This document shows positions 1 through 8,892 of a DNA stretch of 64,000 nt, piece by piece (positions within the stretch are counted from its first letter, which is position 1; each line of letters begins with the position of its first letter). Below the pieces are notes generated by a model. The model saw nothing but the letters and a program-made list of their open reading frames with translations, did not search any database and had not been told where the DNA came from. A program made the translations under genes and the position numbers. The stretch comes from Sphingomonas sp. Root710. GTDB lineage: Bacteria > Pseudomonadota > Alphaproteobacteria > Sphingomonadales > Sphingomonadaceae. Where the stretch lies: assembly GCF_001429065.1 (NCBI RefSeq), contig NZ_LMIB01000001.1, forward strand, positions 1,187,933-1,251,932, given 5' to 3'.

Positions 1-2
1 AG

Positions 3-80
3 ATCGCGCCCCCTGACGACGCAGCGATCGGCGATGATCTGGCCGATGGCGGCGAAGCCGGTACTGCGAGCGAAGACTGA
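3..80 (+). CDS. C-terminal end of an unidentified protein, cut by the window edge
   Basis: An open frame runs from the window edge to a TGA at 78-80 and encodes about 25 residues rich in Ala, Gly, Asp and Glu, ending in SED. Only the tail is visible, so no function can be assigned. The frame has no internal stop and the next gene, on the opposite strand, begins its 3' end three bases later, which fits a convergent gene pair. It could also be chance coding in GC-rich DNA. Confidence 0.35.
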   Translation: MAPPDDAAIGDDLADGGEAGTASED

Positions 81-83
81 TCC

Positions 84-797
84 CTATCGCGCGGCGGAGG
101 CATCGTCCTCCGCCCGCGCTATCCGGTAGACGCCGAAATAAGCGGCATCGGTGACCAGCATCGTCGCGGCGATCATGATGCCGTTGGCGAGGGCTATGCC
201 GACCTGTTCGGCAATGTCACCGACGACGGGATGTAGCCCGCGCACCAGCCCGGCGAGCGCGAGAACGGGTGCCAATGCGCCCAGAATGACGCCGAAACCA
301 TATAGCCAGCACGGCCGCATGCGCCGGATCGCCTCCGCCAGCGTAAGGGGGTCGTCGCTCATCATCGCCACATACCAAGGGAACAGGGGCACCGAGACCA
401 AAAGCCACATCAGCTGAGCGCCCCAGACGAACGCCGCACGGTCATGTCCGGCAAGATTGGCTAGCATATGCCCCGCCGCGGTAAATAGCATCTCGTCGGC
501 CAGCTGGATCGCCATCATCGCCACGATGCCCCACAGCACGCGCCACCGCAGCATCCGGATCCGTGCCCAGTCGCCCTCAAAGCGCCACCAGCGAAGCGCC
601 GTCACCAGCACGAAAAGCATGGTGGCGGTGCTGAGCAGGGTGAACGCCAGCACGATGGCGCGCGGGTTCGATCCGGGTGACATCAGCGCATGACGCGCCA
701 TTTCCACCGCTATCGGTAAGGCAACGATCAGCAGCACCGCGCGGGCAAAATCGCCCGCACGCCGGTAGACCGCGATGATATCCGCGCCCATCCCCAT
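84..797 (-). CDS. Multi-pass membrane protein of unknown function
   Basis: The 237-residue product has about five or six hydrophobic segments, at roughly residues 17-35, 47-67, 87-103, 124-145, 168-188 and 200-222. It has no signal peptide beyond the first membrane segment and no recognised catalytic motif. A charged loop with the sequence RRMRPCW precedes the fifth segment. It starts at an ATG and its 3' end faces the partial gene at the window edge. The 44-base gap to the next minus-strand gene upstream allows co-transcription with the host-attachment gene. I do not recognise the family. Membrane location is well supported and function is unknown. Confidence 0.75.
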   Translation of the reverse strand: MGMGADIIAVYRRAGDFARAVLLIVALPIAVEMARHALMSPGSNPRAIVLAFTLLSTATMLFVLVTALRWWRFEGDWARIRMLRWRVLWGIVAMMAIQLADEMLFTAAGHMLANLAGHDRAAFVWGAQLMWLLVSVPLFPWYVAMMSDDPLTLAEAIRRMRPCWLYGFGVILGALAPVLALAGLVRGLHPVVGDIAEQVGIALANGIMIAATMLVTDAAYFGVYRIARAEDDASAAR

Positions 798-841
798 AGA
801 CGGAGACTATCCGCCGGGGGACGGACGATCAATCGCCCGGA

Positions 842-1282
842 TCAGAGCGCCTTCAGCGCCGCCTCGACCCGCTCGATCGGATGATTGACCAGATCCTTGT
901 CGACCTCCGCGACGATCCTGCCTTCGATTGCCTTGTCATAATGGCGGCGCAGTTCGCCCAGTGTGCGCGGCGGAGCAACAATGATCAGCTGCTCATAGTC
1001 TTTAGCCTGGGCGCGCCTGGACAACATCGCCGCCGTTTCCGCCGCGAAGCGATCCTCTTCGATCTGGTGATAGTCGGGTTCTTCCATCGTACTTTGGCGG
1101 CCACCGACCTGGCTCATCGCCCGGCCCGGCGCGTCGCTCTTCAGGTCGCGGTCGGCGAGGTCCGCCTGGGCGCGCTGGTCCTCGACCACGAGATTGAGAA
1201 ACTCGGCATCTCCTTCATTGCGCAGGAACAGCGACTTGCGGCCGTCAGCCACCAGGACAAGGGCATCATGGGAAATCTGCAT
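842..1282 (-). CDS. Host-attachment family protein (baeRF12-like)
   Basis: The 146-residue protein matches the family once described as required for attachment to host cells (Pfam Host_attach, now grouped with the archaeal-eRF1-like baeRF domains). Visible family features are the N-terminal HDALVLVADGRKSLFLRN strand-turn, the middle segment with FA and the block LIIVAPPRTLGELRRHYD, followed by the C-terminal VDKDLVNHPIERVEAAL segment. The protein is cytosolic, without a signal peptide. A good ribosome site (GGAGAG) precedes the ATG. The biochemical role of this family is not established; the name comes from early genetic work in plant-associated bacteria, so a function in attachment here is only inherited annotation. 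Confidence 0.85.
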   Translation of the reverse strand: MQISHDALVLVADGRKSLFLRNEGDAEFLNLVVEDQRAQADLADRDLKSDAPGRAMSQVGGRQSTMEEPDYHQIEEDRFAAETAAMLSRRAQAKDYEQLIIVAPPRTLGELRRHYDKAIEGRIVAEVDKDLVNHPIERVEAALKAL

Positions 1283-1354
1283 GAAGGCTCTCCTTTCAAG
1301 GGTTTGAAGGGAGAACGCCCCGTCGAAGTGGAGGTTGCCGCCGGATGCCGGACC

Positions 1355-1639
1355 TCAATAGCCAGGAAAAATTTTCCGGATGAGTTGTCCGCGCCAGGGG
1401 CGGCCATGATAGTTGAAGAAGAACCAGCCGTAGAATGTCACGAAGAACAGCACCACGGGGGCCAGCCAGTCGCGGTTGGCGCGCATGTGGCGGTACAAGG
1501 CGAGATCGGCCTGGCGGCGGTCGCGCTCGGTCCCGCCGCCATATATGCCATAGGCATTGTCGTGTGCGCGGCAGCCGGCGTTCCGATTATGCTTGGAGCC
1601 GTCCATGAAGATGCAGTAGCGACGCTCTTTGTCAGCCAT
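1355..1639 (-). CDS. Small phospholipase A2-like protein with C-terminal membrane segment
   Basis: The 94-residue product carries GCRAHDNAYG at residues 22-31, which resembles the C-x-x-H-D-x-x-Y catalytic motif of prokaryotic phospholipase A2-like proteins, with the His-Asp pair at 26-27. A second AD motif at 44-45 (QADLALYRHM) is where that fold has its supporting aspartate. After this come a hydrophobic segment (about residues 59-74) and a short basic tail. In the known family this fold hydrolyses the sn-2 ester of phospholipids with calcium; activity here is inferred only from the motif. The gene is divergent from the membrane hydrolase gene starting at 1660, with 20 bases between the starts. 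Confidence 0.6.
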   Translation of the reverse strand: MADKERRYCIFMDGSKHNRNAGCRAHDNAYGIYGGGTERDRRQADLALYRHMRANRDWLAPVVLFFVTFYGWFFFNYHGRPWRGQLIRKIFPGY

Positions 1640-1659
1640 GGGGCGAGTAAGCAGCGGCG

Positions 1660-2790
1660 ATGCCGGCGTTCAAGCGCAAAATCTTCTATCTGAGCGGTTT
1701 CGACCCGAGGGGCGCACGTTTCTATCATCAGCTGTTCGCGGAGCAGGCCGACGCCTATGGCCGGACGGCCGGACGCCCCCTCGAGATCAGCAAGCGCCGC
1801 CGGCTCCCGCCGCATTCGACCGCCTGGTCGGTCGAGGACCGCCAGGCGGGCGTCGAAACCGACTATGTCTTTCTCGGCTGGGACGACGTGGTTCGAACCC
1901 ATTGGGCGAAGAATCCGCTTGCCCTGCTGAAGCGATCGTTGACGGCCTATTGGAATTTCACCCGCCTGCTCGACTGGCCTATCGTTAAAAACTTCCCTTT
2001 CGGCGTTAGGTTCGCCTTCTATTATCCTGGAATATCAACGATTTTATTGCCGATCCTGTTCGGCATCATCTTGACCCTCCCGCTGGGGGCCCTGCTGGGC
2101 TGGCGCTGGGGGCTCGCCGCCGCCGCGCTGATAGGCGCAGCGGTTGCGATGTTCGTGGTGAGGAAGATCCAGGGGTTCTGGCTACTGCGCTTCATCATCT
2201 TCAACGACACGCTGGCCAAGGATCGCCTGCCCGCCGATGTCGATGACCGCATGGCCGCCTTCGCCGATCAGATTCAGGCCGCCTTCGACGAGGATTGGGA
2301 CGAGATATTATTCGTCACCCACAGCAACGGATCGATCATGGCGGTGCCGATCGTCGCGCGGCTGCTCGAACGCTGCGGCAACCGGCTGCCGGACAGATTC
2401 AGCCTCGTCACCCTGGGATCGTGCATCGCACTGATCGGCAACCGCAAGGACAGCAAGCGCTTCCACGCTCTGCTCGAAAGCGTCGGACAGGGCGACTTTC
2501 GGTGGCTCGACATCGGCTCGATCACCGACGGCGCATGCATCGCCGGCATCGATCCCTGCATTAGCTGCGCGCAGCCGCGAAAGGCGCGGTTGTTCCAGAC
2601 CAGCCCGCGATGGTTCAAATATTGCGACCCGGCGACCTACGAGGCGCGCCGCCGCAACAAATATGAGACCCATTTCGACTATCTGCGGACCTTCGACCGC
2701 ATATCACCGCTCGATTATATCGCGATCAGCGCGGGTCCGCGGCCACTCGAAGCATCGATCGATGCCTTCAAGGCGGAAAACCATGTCTGA
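1660..2790 (+). CDS. Membrane-embedded alpha/beta-hydrolase-like protein
   Basis: The 376-residue product starts with a strand-like segment (KIFYLSGFDPRG) typical of the first strand and oxyanion region of alpha/beta hydrolases. Two hydrophobic helices lie at about residues 126-147 and 150-167. A nucleophile-elbow-like motif HSNGS sits at 221-225 with Ser222 as candidate nucleophile, after strand EILFVT. A candidate acid and histidine follow, but I cannot fix them. Its stop codon overlaps the start of the P450 gene by eight bases, so the two proteins are probably made together and may act on the same lipid-like substrate. The substrate is unknown. Confidence 0.65.
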   Translation: MPAFKRKIFYLSGFDPRGARFYHQLFAEQADAYGRTAGRPLEISKRRRLPPHSTAWSVEDRQAGVETDYVFLGWDDVVRTHWAKNPLALLKRSLTAYWNFTRLLDWPIVKNFPFGVRFAFYYPGISTILLPILFGIILTLPLGALLGWRWGLAAAALIGAAVAMFVVRKIQGFWLLRFIIFNDTLAKDRLPADVDDRMAAFADQIQAAFDEDWDEILFVTHSNGSIMAVPIVARLLERCGNRLPDRFSLVTLGSCIALIGNRKDSKRFHALLESVGQGDFRWLDIGSITDGACIAGIDPCISCAQPRKARLFQTSPRWFKYCDPATYEARRRNKYETHFDYLRTFDRISPLDYIAISAGPRPLEASIDAFKAENHV

Positions 2791-4159
2791 CGGCCTGTTC
2801 ACGCCCCCCTACCCGGTTCCGCACAAGAGCAAGGCATCACTGTTCAAGCGCTTCCTGACCGGCTGGAACAGCTGGATCCATACGCTGTTCGACCGCAGCT
2901 ACACGATGCAGATGGGCGAAATCCGCCTGCCCCGGCTCGACTTCTACATCGCCAACGACCTGAATGTCGTCGACCAGGTGCTCGACGACCGCGAGAAGGT
3001 CTTCCCTAAGCATGAATTCCTCAACGAGCTGCTCGATCCGCTTATCGGCAACAGCGTCTTCTCGGCGAACGGCAAGGATTGGGAAGACCAGCGCGCGATG
3101 GTCAATCCGGCCTTCGCGCATACCAACCTCAAGCGCGTCTTTCCGGCGATGCAGGCGGCGGTGGACGACCTGCTCGCGCATATCGCTACCCTCGACCGGT
3201 CGAACCCGATCGAGGTCGATCCGCTGATGACCCATGTCGCCGCCGACATCATCTATCGGACGATCTTCTCGGTGAAGCTCGACCAGGCGAGTGCAGACCA
3301 GATTTACCACGCATTTCACCGCTATCAGAAAAATATCCAGCCGGGGGCGATGCTGACGCTCTACGGCCTGCCGCTTTTCGGCTATCGCAAGCGGGCGCGG
3401 CGCGCAGCGGCCGACATCCACGGCGTCTTCGGCCCGATCGTCCGGGCGCGTTACGACGCCTGGCACGGCGGCGGCGGCACGGCGCAGGCGGATATTCTCC
3501 AGTCATTGCTCGAAGCCCGCCATCCGGAGACGGACGAGGCCTTCACCTATGAGAAGATCATGGAGCAGGTCTCCACGATTTTCCTCGCGGGCCACGAGAC
3601 CGCCGCTTCGGCGATGACCTGGTCGCTCTATCTTCTGTCCGAATGCCCGCACCTGCAGGATGCGCTTGCTGCCGAGATCGCGAACGAGACCGAGGGCGCG
3701 CCGATCGCTTTCGAGCATCTGCGCGGTATGAACGGGGTCCGCAACCTGTTCCGCGAAACGCTGCGCCTCTATCCGCCGGTGAGCTTCCTCGTGCGGGAGG
3801 CGACCGCGCCGACCCGCCTGCGCGACAAGCTGCTGCCGAAAGGCGCGATGATCGTGATTTCGCCCTGGCTGATCCAGCGCAACCGCAACAACTGGAAATG
3901 TCCCCACGCCTTCGCGCCGGAGCGCTTCGACGATCCCGAAGAGGTGCAGGCGTGCCGCCACGCCTATCTACCCTTCGGAAAGGGCCCGCGCATCTGCATC
4001 GGCGCCGGTTTCGCCCAGCAGGAAGGGATGCTGATCCTCGCCACCATCGTCCGCGCCTTCCGGCTGCGCTATCCCGACATCGCCAGGCCAGAACCGGTCA
4101 GCCGCCTGACCCTGCGGCCCATGAAGGCGGTGCGGCTTTGGTTCGACGCTAGGGCCTGA
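2783..4159 (+). CDS. Cytochrome P450
   Basis: The 458-residue protein has all the P450 landmarks: the I-helix oxygen-activation motif AGHET at 269-273, the K-helix E-x-x-R at 325-328 (ETLR), the PERF-like motif at 379-382, and the heme loop FGKGPRICIG at 398-407 with Cys405 as heme ligand. It is a soluble bacterial-type monooxygenase that would need separate ferredoxin and reductase partners, none of which is encoded nearby. The ATG at 2783 was chosen because it overlaps the stop of the upstream hydrolase gene, giving translational coupling; an earlier in-frame ATG lies deep inside that gene. The 3' end overlaps the convergent phosphatase gene by 11 bases. The substrate cannot be told from sequence. 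Confidence 0.93.
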   Translation: MSDGLFTPPYPVPHKSKASLFKRFLTGWNSWIHTLFDRSYTMQMGEIRLPRLDFYIANDLNVVDQVLDDREKVFPKHEFLNELLDPLIGNSVFSANGKDWEDQRAMVNPAFAHTNLKRVFPAMQAAVDDLLAHIATLDRSNPIEVDPLMTHVAADIIYRTIFSVKLDQASADQIYHAFHRYQKNIQPGAMLTLYGLPLFGYRKRARRAAADIHGVFGPIVRARYDAWHGGGGTAQADILQSLLEARHPETDEAFTYEKIMEQVSTIFLAGHETAASAMTWSLYLLSECPHLQDALAAEIANETEGAPIAFEHLRGMNGVRNLFRETLRLYPPVSFLVREATAPTRLRDKLLPKGAMIVISPWLIQRNRNNWKCPHAFAPERFDDPEEVQACRHAYLPFGKGPRICIGAGFAQQEGMLILATIVRAFRLRYPDIARPEPVSRLTLRPMKAVRLWFDARA

Positions 4160-5534
4160 GCAGCAGGTCGTCCTTGCCGAGCACCAACACCGAATTGGGC
4201 GACCAGCCACGCCAGTTCACCCGCGGAATATTGCACTCGATCAGCGTCGCCTCATCAAAATCGCGCAGGAGATCGTAATTCTCCGGCAGCCGGAAAATCA
4301 TGCCGAGGGTCCGCTGGATATCGTGCCGCCCGAAGCTGCGGACATGGTCCTCCTGGCCGAAACGCGCCGTGGCGTCCTCCGCGCTGATCGGCCCGAGTTC
4401 CTCGGCATAATAGCCGTCCCGGGTGATAGGAACGCAGCAGACCTGCTTGCCATCAGACTTCAACGATCTGTGAAGATGATAGAGTATCGCTGTGATATTA
4501 CAGGAAATATGCTCCATAACATGCGAATGAATGATCACGTCATAAAGGTTTGAGGGCAGCTTCGCGGCATCCTCGATCAGGTCGATCTTCCGGATGCCGG
4601 GAACATGAGGATAGCCCGCCGGATCGAAATCGACCGGCTCATAGCCGTCCCCGTAGGTCGCGTGCAGCCGTTCCGCCAGCGCTCGCTCCGGCGCGAGGTG
4701 GAGGACGCGCAGGCCGGGACGCAACAGGCCATGGGTTTCGAGCATCAGCCAGAGCAACCGGGCCCGCTCGTTCGAACCGCATCCCGCGCACTGGACATGG
4801 CCGCGCTGCTGCCGCGCGACGAACTTCGTCGATCCACAGATATTGCAGCGGAGCCAGCTTTCGGCCTGCCCCAGCCGTTCGAGCGTGGGGATCAGTTCGT
4901 CGAAATGATCGATCAGCGCCATCGCATCGAGCTGCTCGACGGGGCGATCGGAAAAACCGAAGCTCACCGCGACGGTCGGGATATTGGCGTTGCGGCCGGT
5001 GTCGGTATCGGTGATCGAATCCCCGACATAGGCCGCCCTGCCCCCGCCGGCTTGCGCGATCGCCTCGAACAGCGGCGCGGGGTCGGGCTTGCGGACGGGG
5101 AGCGTGTCGCCGCCCACGAGCGCGTCGAAGCGGTCGGCCCAGCCCAGCTCGTCGATGCAGCGCCGCGCCAGTCCTTCGGCTTTGTTGGTGCATACCGCCA
5201 GCTTTACCCCGCGCGCGGCGAGCTGGTCGAGCGCCGCGTTCAGGCCCGGAAAAATCGTCGTGTTGTCGGCGATATGGGCAAGATAATAGTCGATGAAGAT
5301 CGGAAAGCCCTGCTCGACGAGCGCTTCTGTCATTTCCCCGGTCGCCGCTAGCCCCTTCTGGAGCAGTGCACGCGCGCCATGGCCGACCATGTGGCGGACA
5401 TCCTCCGCCGGGACCGGCAGGCGGCCAAGCTCGCCAAGCGCATGATTGAGCGCGGCGGTGAGATCGGGCGCGGTATCGGCGAGCGTGCCGTCGAGATCGA
5501 AGGCGACGACATCGAAGGGGAAATCGGCTGTCAT
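4149..5534 (-). CDS. gph: Phosphoglycolate phosphatase fused to a zinc-ribbon methyltransferase
   Basis: The 461-residue product joins two proteins in one frame. Residues 1-222 are a HAD-family phosphatase with DLDGT (13-17), CTNK (115-118), the RKPDP loop (148-152) and GDSITD (171-176). This is the normal length and layout of phosphoglycolate phosphatase, which clears 2-phosphoglycolate. Residues 223-461 start with a CxxC...CxxC zinc ribbon (Cys 230, 233, 249, 252) and continue as a class I methyltransferase-like domain with VLHLAPE near 277-283 and VMEHI at 339-343. The ATG at 5534 begins a standard phosphatase N-terminus. No stop separates the halves. The methyltransferase substrate is unknown; similar domains often sit in surface-glycan loci. 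Confidence 0.85.
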   Translation of the reverse strand: MTADFPFDVVAFDLDGTLADTAPDLTAALNHALGELGRLPVPAEDVRHMVGHGARALLQKGLAATGEMTEALVEQGFPIFIDYYLAHIADNTTIFPGLNAALDQLAARGVKLAVCTNKAEGLARRCIDELGWADRFDALVGGDTLPVRKPDPAPLFEAIAQAGGGRAAYVGDSITDTDTGRNANIPTVAVSFGFSDRPVEQLDAMALIDHFDELIPTLERLGQAESWLRCNICGSTKFVARQQRGHVQCAGCGSNERARLLWLMLETHGLLRPGLRVLHLAPERALAERLHATYGDGYEPVDFDPAGYPHVPGIRKIDLIEDAAKLPSNLYDVIIHSHVMEHISCNITAILYHLHRSLKSDGKQVCCVPITRDGYYAEELGPISAEDATARFGQEDHVRSFGRHDIQRTLGMIFRLPENYDLLRDFDEATLIECNIPRVNWRGWSPNSVLVLGKDDLLLRP

Positions 5535-5594
5535 GGCCGATCCTTCACCCCGCCCATATGGAAAAGGCAAGCGCTTCGTGGCAAATGATGCCGC

Positions 5595-6953
5595 ATGATA
5601 AGCCGCCCCTTCGCCGCGCTCATCCTTGCCGCCGGCAAGGGGACGCGCATGAAATCCGATCTTCACAAGGTTCTCCACGCGATTGCGGGCCGGCCGATGC
5701 TCGGCCATCTGATCGCGGCGGTCGATGTGCTCGGCGCCGCGCGCAAGCTGGTCGTGACGGGCGCTGGGCGCGAGCAGGTCGAGGCGTTCGTCGCCCCGCT
5801 GGGCGTCGATGTCGCGACCCAGGAGCCCCAGCTGGGTACCGCCCATGCCGTGCAGCAGGGCGAGGCCGCCCTCCGCGGTTTCGAAGGCGATGTCCTGATC
5901 CTCTATGGCGATGTGCCGCTGGTTCCCGCCGCCACGATGCGCCGCATGCTCGACCGGCTGAATAGCGACGATGCTCCCGTCGCAGTCGTGCTCGGCTTCC
6001 GTCCCGCCGATCCGCTCGCCTATGGCCGCATCCTCGCGCGCGGCGACGGCACGATCGACGACATGATCGAATATAAGGACGCGACGTCCGAGCAGCGCGC
6101 GATCGACCTGTGCAATTCGGGGTTGATGGCCGTACGCAGCGATCAGCTGTGGCGGCTGCTCGCCCTCGTCGGCAACGACAATGCCGCGGGCGAATATTAT
6201 CTACCCGACATCGTCCGGATCGCGCATGCCGAGGGCAAGCGCTCGATCGTGATCGAGGCCGAGGCGTGGGAAGTCGCGGGCGTCAACAGCCGCGCCGAAC
6301 TCGCCGGAGTCGAGGCCGAATGGCAGCAGCGGCGACGCCGCGCCGCGATGGCCGACGGCGCGACGCTGATCGCCCCGGAAACGGTGTGGTTCTCGCATGA
6401 TACGGTGGTCGGCCGCGACGTCGTGATCGAGCCCGATGTCTTCTTCGGCCCGAAGACCGTGATCGAGGACGGCGTGACGATCCACGGCTTCAGCCATATC
6501 GAGGGCGCGACCGTGCGTGCGGGGGCGGAGATCGGCCCCTATGCGCGGCTGCGGCCGGGCGCGGACATCGGCGAAGGCGCGAAGGTCGGCAATTTCGTCG
6601 AGGTGAAGAACAGCCTGTTCGGCAAGGGCGCCAAGGCCAATCACCTCGCCTATGTCGGCGACGCCACCGTGGGCGCCAAGGCGAATATCGGCGCCGGCAC
6701 GATCACCTGCAACTATGACGGCTTCCTGAAATACCGCACCACGATCGGCGAAGGGACGTTCATCGGTTCGAACAGCGCGCTCGTGGCGCCCGTGGCGATC
6801 GGCGACGGCGCGATCGTCGCCGCCGGCTCGGTGATCACCCGCGACGTGGAGGCCGACGCCATGGCCGTGGCGCGGGGCAAGCAGGAGGCGCGCGCCGGCT
6901 GGGCCATGCGTTTCCGGAACGCGATGCAGGCGAAGAAGGCCGCGAAAAAATAA
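5595..6953 (+). CDS. glmU: Bifunctional GlcNAc-1-P uridyltransferase / GlcN-1-P acetyltransferase
   Basis: The 452-residue protein begins with the nucleotidyltransferase signature LAAGKGTRMKS, with a downstream GTAHAVQQ stretch and the YGDVPL metal-binding motif of the uridyltransferase half. From about residue 250 it shows left-handed beta-helix hexapeptide repeats (VVIEPDVFFGPKTVI and later) with the acetyltransferase active-site region GNFVEVKNS, KANHLAYVGDA and NYDG. Length matches the GlmU family. It acetylates glucosamine-1-phosphate and converts it to UDP-GlcNAc in the cytosol for peptidoglycan and lipid A. It is divergent from the phosphatase gene (60 bases) and followed by glmS, so two consecutive steps of one pathway sit together. 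Confidence 0.98.
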   Translation: MISRPFAALILAAGKGTRMKSDLHKVLHAIAGRPMLGHLIAAVDVLGAARKLVVTGAGREQVEAFVAPLGVDVATQEPQLGTAHAVQQGEAALRGFEGDVLILYGDVPLVPAATMRRMLDRLNSDDAPVAVVLGFRPADPLAYGRILARGDGTIDDMIEYKDATSEQRAIDLCNSGLMAVRSDQLWRLLALVGNDNAAGEYYLPDIVRIAHAEGKRSIVIEAEAWEVAGVNSRAELAGVEAEWQQRRRRAAMADGATLIAPETVWFSHDTVVGRDVVIEPDVFFGPKTVIEDGVTIHGFSHIEGATVRAGAEIGPYARLRPGADIGEGAKVGNFVEVKNSLFGKGAKANHLAYVGDATVGAKANIGAGTITCNYDGFLKYRTTIGEGTFIGSNSALVAPVAIGDGAIVAAGSVITRDVEADAMAVARGKQEARAGWAMRFRNAMQAKKAAKK

Positions 6954-7043
6954 GCGATCGCGTCTGCTCTTTCTGCCCGATTGTAAGCCGCGCCGAATAA
7001 TGCTTTGAGCGCATTGTGATCCGGTTTGGTGGGGCGTTGGTCG

Positions 7044-8870
7044 ATGTGTGGCATTATCGGCATTTTGGGCAAGGAAGACGTGGCGGGCCGACTGCTCGAA
7101 GGGCTGCGTCGGCTCGAATATCGCGGCTATGATTCGGCGGGCATCTGCACGATCCACGATAGCAGGCTCGATCGCCGCCGCGCCGAAGGCAAGCTCGACA
7201 ATCTGGCGAAGAAGCTGGCCGCCGAGCCGCTGCCCGGCGTCATCGGCATCGCACACACCCGCTGGGCGACCCATGGCGCGCCGACCCAGGACAACGCCCA
7301 TCCGCACGCGACCGGCGAGGTCGCGCTGGTACACAACGGCATCATCGAGAATTTCAAACCGCTGCGCGACGAACTGATCGCCAAGGGGCGCACATTCGAG
7401 AGCCAGACGGACACCGAAGTCGTCGCCCATCTGATCTCCGCCGATGTCGAAGGCGGCATGGACCCGGTCGAGGCGGTGCGGACCAACCTCAAGCGCCTGC
7501 ACGGCGCCTTCGCACTGGCCATCCTGTTCCGGCAGAACCCCGACATGCTGATCGGCGCGCGCCTAGGATCGCCGCTGGTCGTCGGCTATGGCGCGAATGG
7601 CGAAAGCTATCTCGGCTCGGATGCGCTCGCGCTCGCCCCGCTGACCCAGCAGATCGCCTATCTGGAGGAAGGTGACTGGGTCGTCATCACCCGCGAGAAG
7701 ACCCAGATCTACGACCGCGACGACCTACCGGTCGAGCGCGCCGTGGTCAATTCGGGCGTGTCGAACCTGTCGGTCGACAAGGGCAACCACCGCCACTTCA
7801 TGCTTAAGGAAATCTACGAACAGCCGATCGTCGTGGCGCAGACGCTGAAATCCTATGTTCGCCGCCTCGAGGACCAGGTCTCCCTCCCCGTCCCCGATTT
7901 CGACCTGTCGGCGATCCGCCGCGTCACCATTGTCGCCTGCGGGACCAGCTTCTACGCGGGCATGGTCGCGAAATATTGGTTCGAACAGTTCGCCCGCGTG
8001 CCCGTCGACCTCGATGTCGCTTCGGAGTTCCGCTATCGCGCGCCGGTGATGGAGGAAGGCGGGCTCGCCCTGTTCATCAGCCAGTCTGGCGAGACCGCCG
8101 ACACGCTGGCGGCGCTGCGCCATGCCCGCACGGAAGGGCAGAAGATCGCGGTGGTGGTCAACGTCCCCACCTCCACCATGGCGCGCGAGGCGGACCTGCT
8201 GCTGCCCACCCATGCCGGGCCGGAAATCGGCGTCGCCTCGACCAAGGCCTTCACCTGCCAGCTCGCGGTGCTCGCCGCGCTTGCCGCCAATCTGGCTCGC
8301 GCCAAGGGCCGCCTCTCGCCGGGCGAGGAAAAGGCAATCGTCCGCCATCTGTCCGAAGCGCCCGCCGCGATCAACGGCGCGATCGCCTATGACGAGGCAA
8401 TCGAAGCGATGGCCGGCGCGATCGCAGGCGCGCGCGACGTGCTCTACCTCGGCCGCGGCACCGATTATCCGCTTGCGCTCGAAGGCGCGCTAAAACTCAA
8501 GGAAATCAGCTATATCCACGCCGAAGGCTATGCCGCGGGCGAGATGAAGCACGGCCCGATCGCGCTGATCGACGAGAATGTCCCGGTGATCGTGATCGCG
8601 CCGTCAGGCCCGCTGTTCGACAAGACCGTGTCGAACATGCAGGAGGTGCAGGCGCGCGGCGGCAGGGTGGTGCTGATCTCCGACTATGACGGGATCCAGG
8701 CAGCGGGCGAAGGGTGCATGGCGACGATCACCATGCCCAAGGTCCACCCGCTTATTGCGCCGATCGTCTATGCGATCCCGGTCCAGCTGCTCGCCTATCA
8801 TGTCGCGGTGGCCAAGGGCACCGACGTCGATCAGCCGCGCAACCTCGCCAAATCGGTGACGGTGGAATAA
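7044..8870 (+). CDS. glmS: Glutamine--fructose-6-phosphate aminotransferase
   Basis: The 608-residue enzyme starts MCGIIGI, giving the catalytic Cys after removal of Met; an in-frame start six codons upstream would bury that cysteine and is rejected. The glutaminase half has RRLEYRGYDSAG, HTRWATHG and the HNGIIEN segment. Two SIS sugar-isomerase domains follow, with CGTSFYAG, SQSGETADT, the STKAFT block and the C-terminal DQPRNLAKSVTVE. Length fits the family. It makes glucosamine-6-phosphate from fructose-6-phosphate and glutamine, feeding GlmU just upstream. The 90-base gap shows no clear terminator, so read-through from glmU is possible. Confidence 0.98.
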   Translation: MCGIIGILGKEDVAGRLLEGLRRLEYRGYDSAGICTIHDSRLDRRRAEGKLDNLAKKLAAEPLPGVIGIAHTRWATHGAPTQDNAHPHATGEVALVHNGIIENFKPLRDELIAKGRTFESQTDTEVVAHLISADVEGGMDPVEAVRTNLKRLHGAFALAILFRQNPDMLIGARLGSPLVVGYGANGESYLGSDALALAPLTQQIAYLEEGDWVVITREKTQIYDRDDLPVERAVVNSGVSNLSVDKGNHRHFMLKEIYEQPIVVAQTLKSYVRRLEDQVSLPVPDFDLSAIRRVTIVACGTSFYAGMVAKYWFEQFARVPVDLDVASEFRYRAPVMEEGGLALFISQSGETADTLAALRHARTEGQKIAVVVNVPTSTMAREADLLLPTHAGPEIGVASTKAFTCQLAVLAALAANLARAKGRLSPGEEKAIVRHLSEAPAAINGAIAYDEAIEAMAGAIAGARDVLYLGRGTDYPLALEGALKLKEISYIHAEGYAAGEMKHGPIALIDENVPVIVIAPSGPLFDKTVSNMQEVQARGGRVVLISDYDGIQAAGEGCMATITMPKVHPLIAPIVYAIPVQLLAYHVAVAKGTDVDQPRNLAKSVTVE

Positions 8871-8892
8871 TCCACCGGCACCCAGGCGATCC

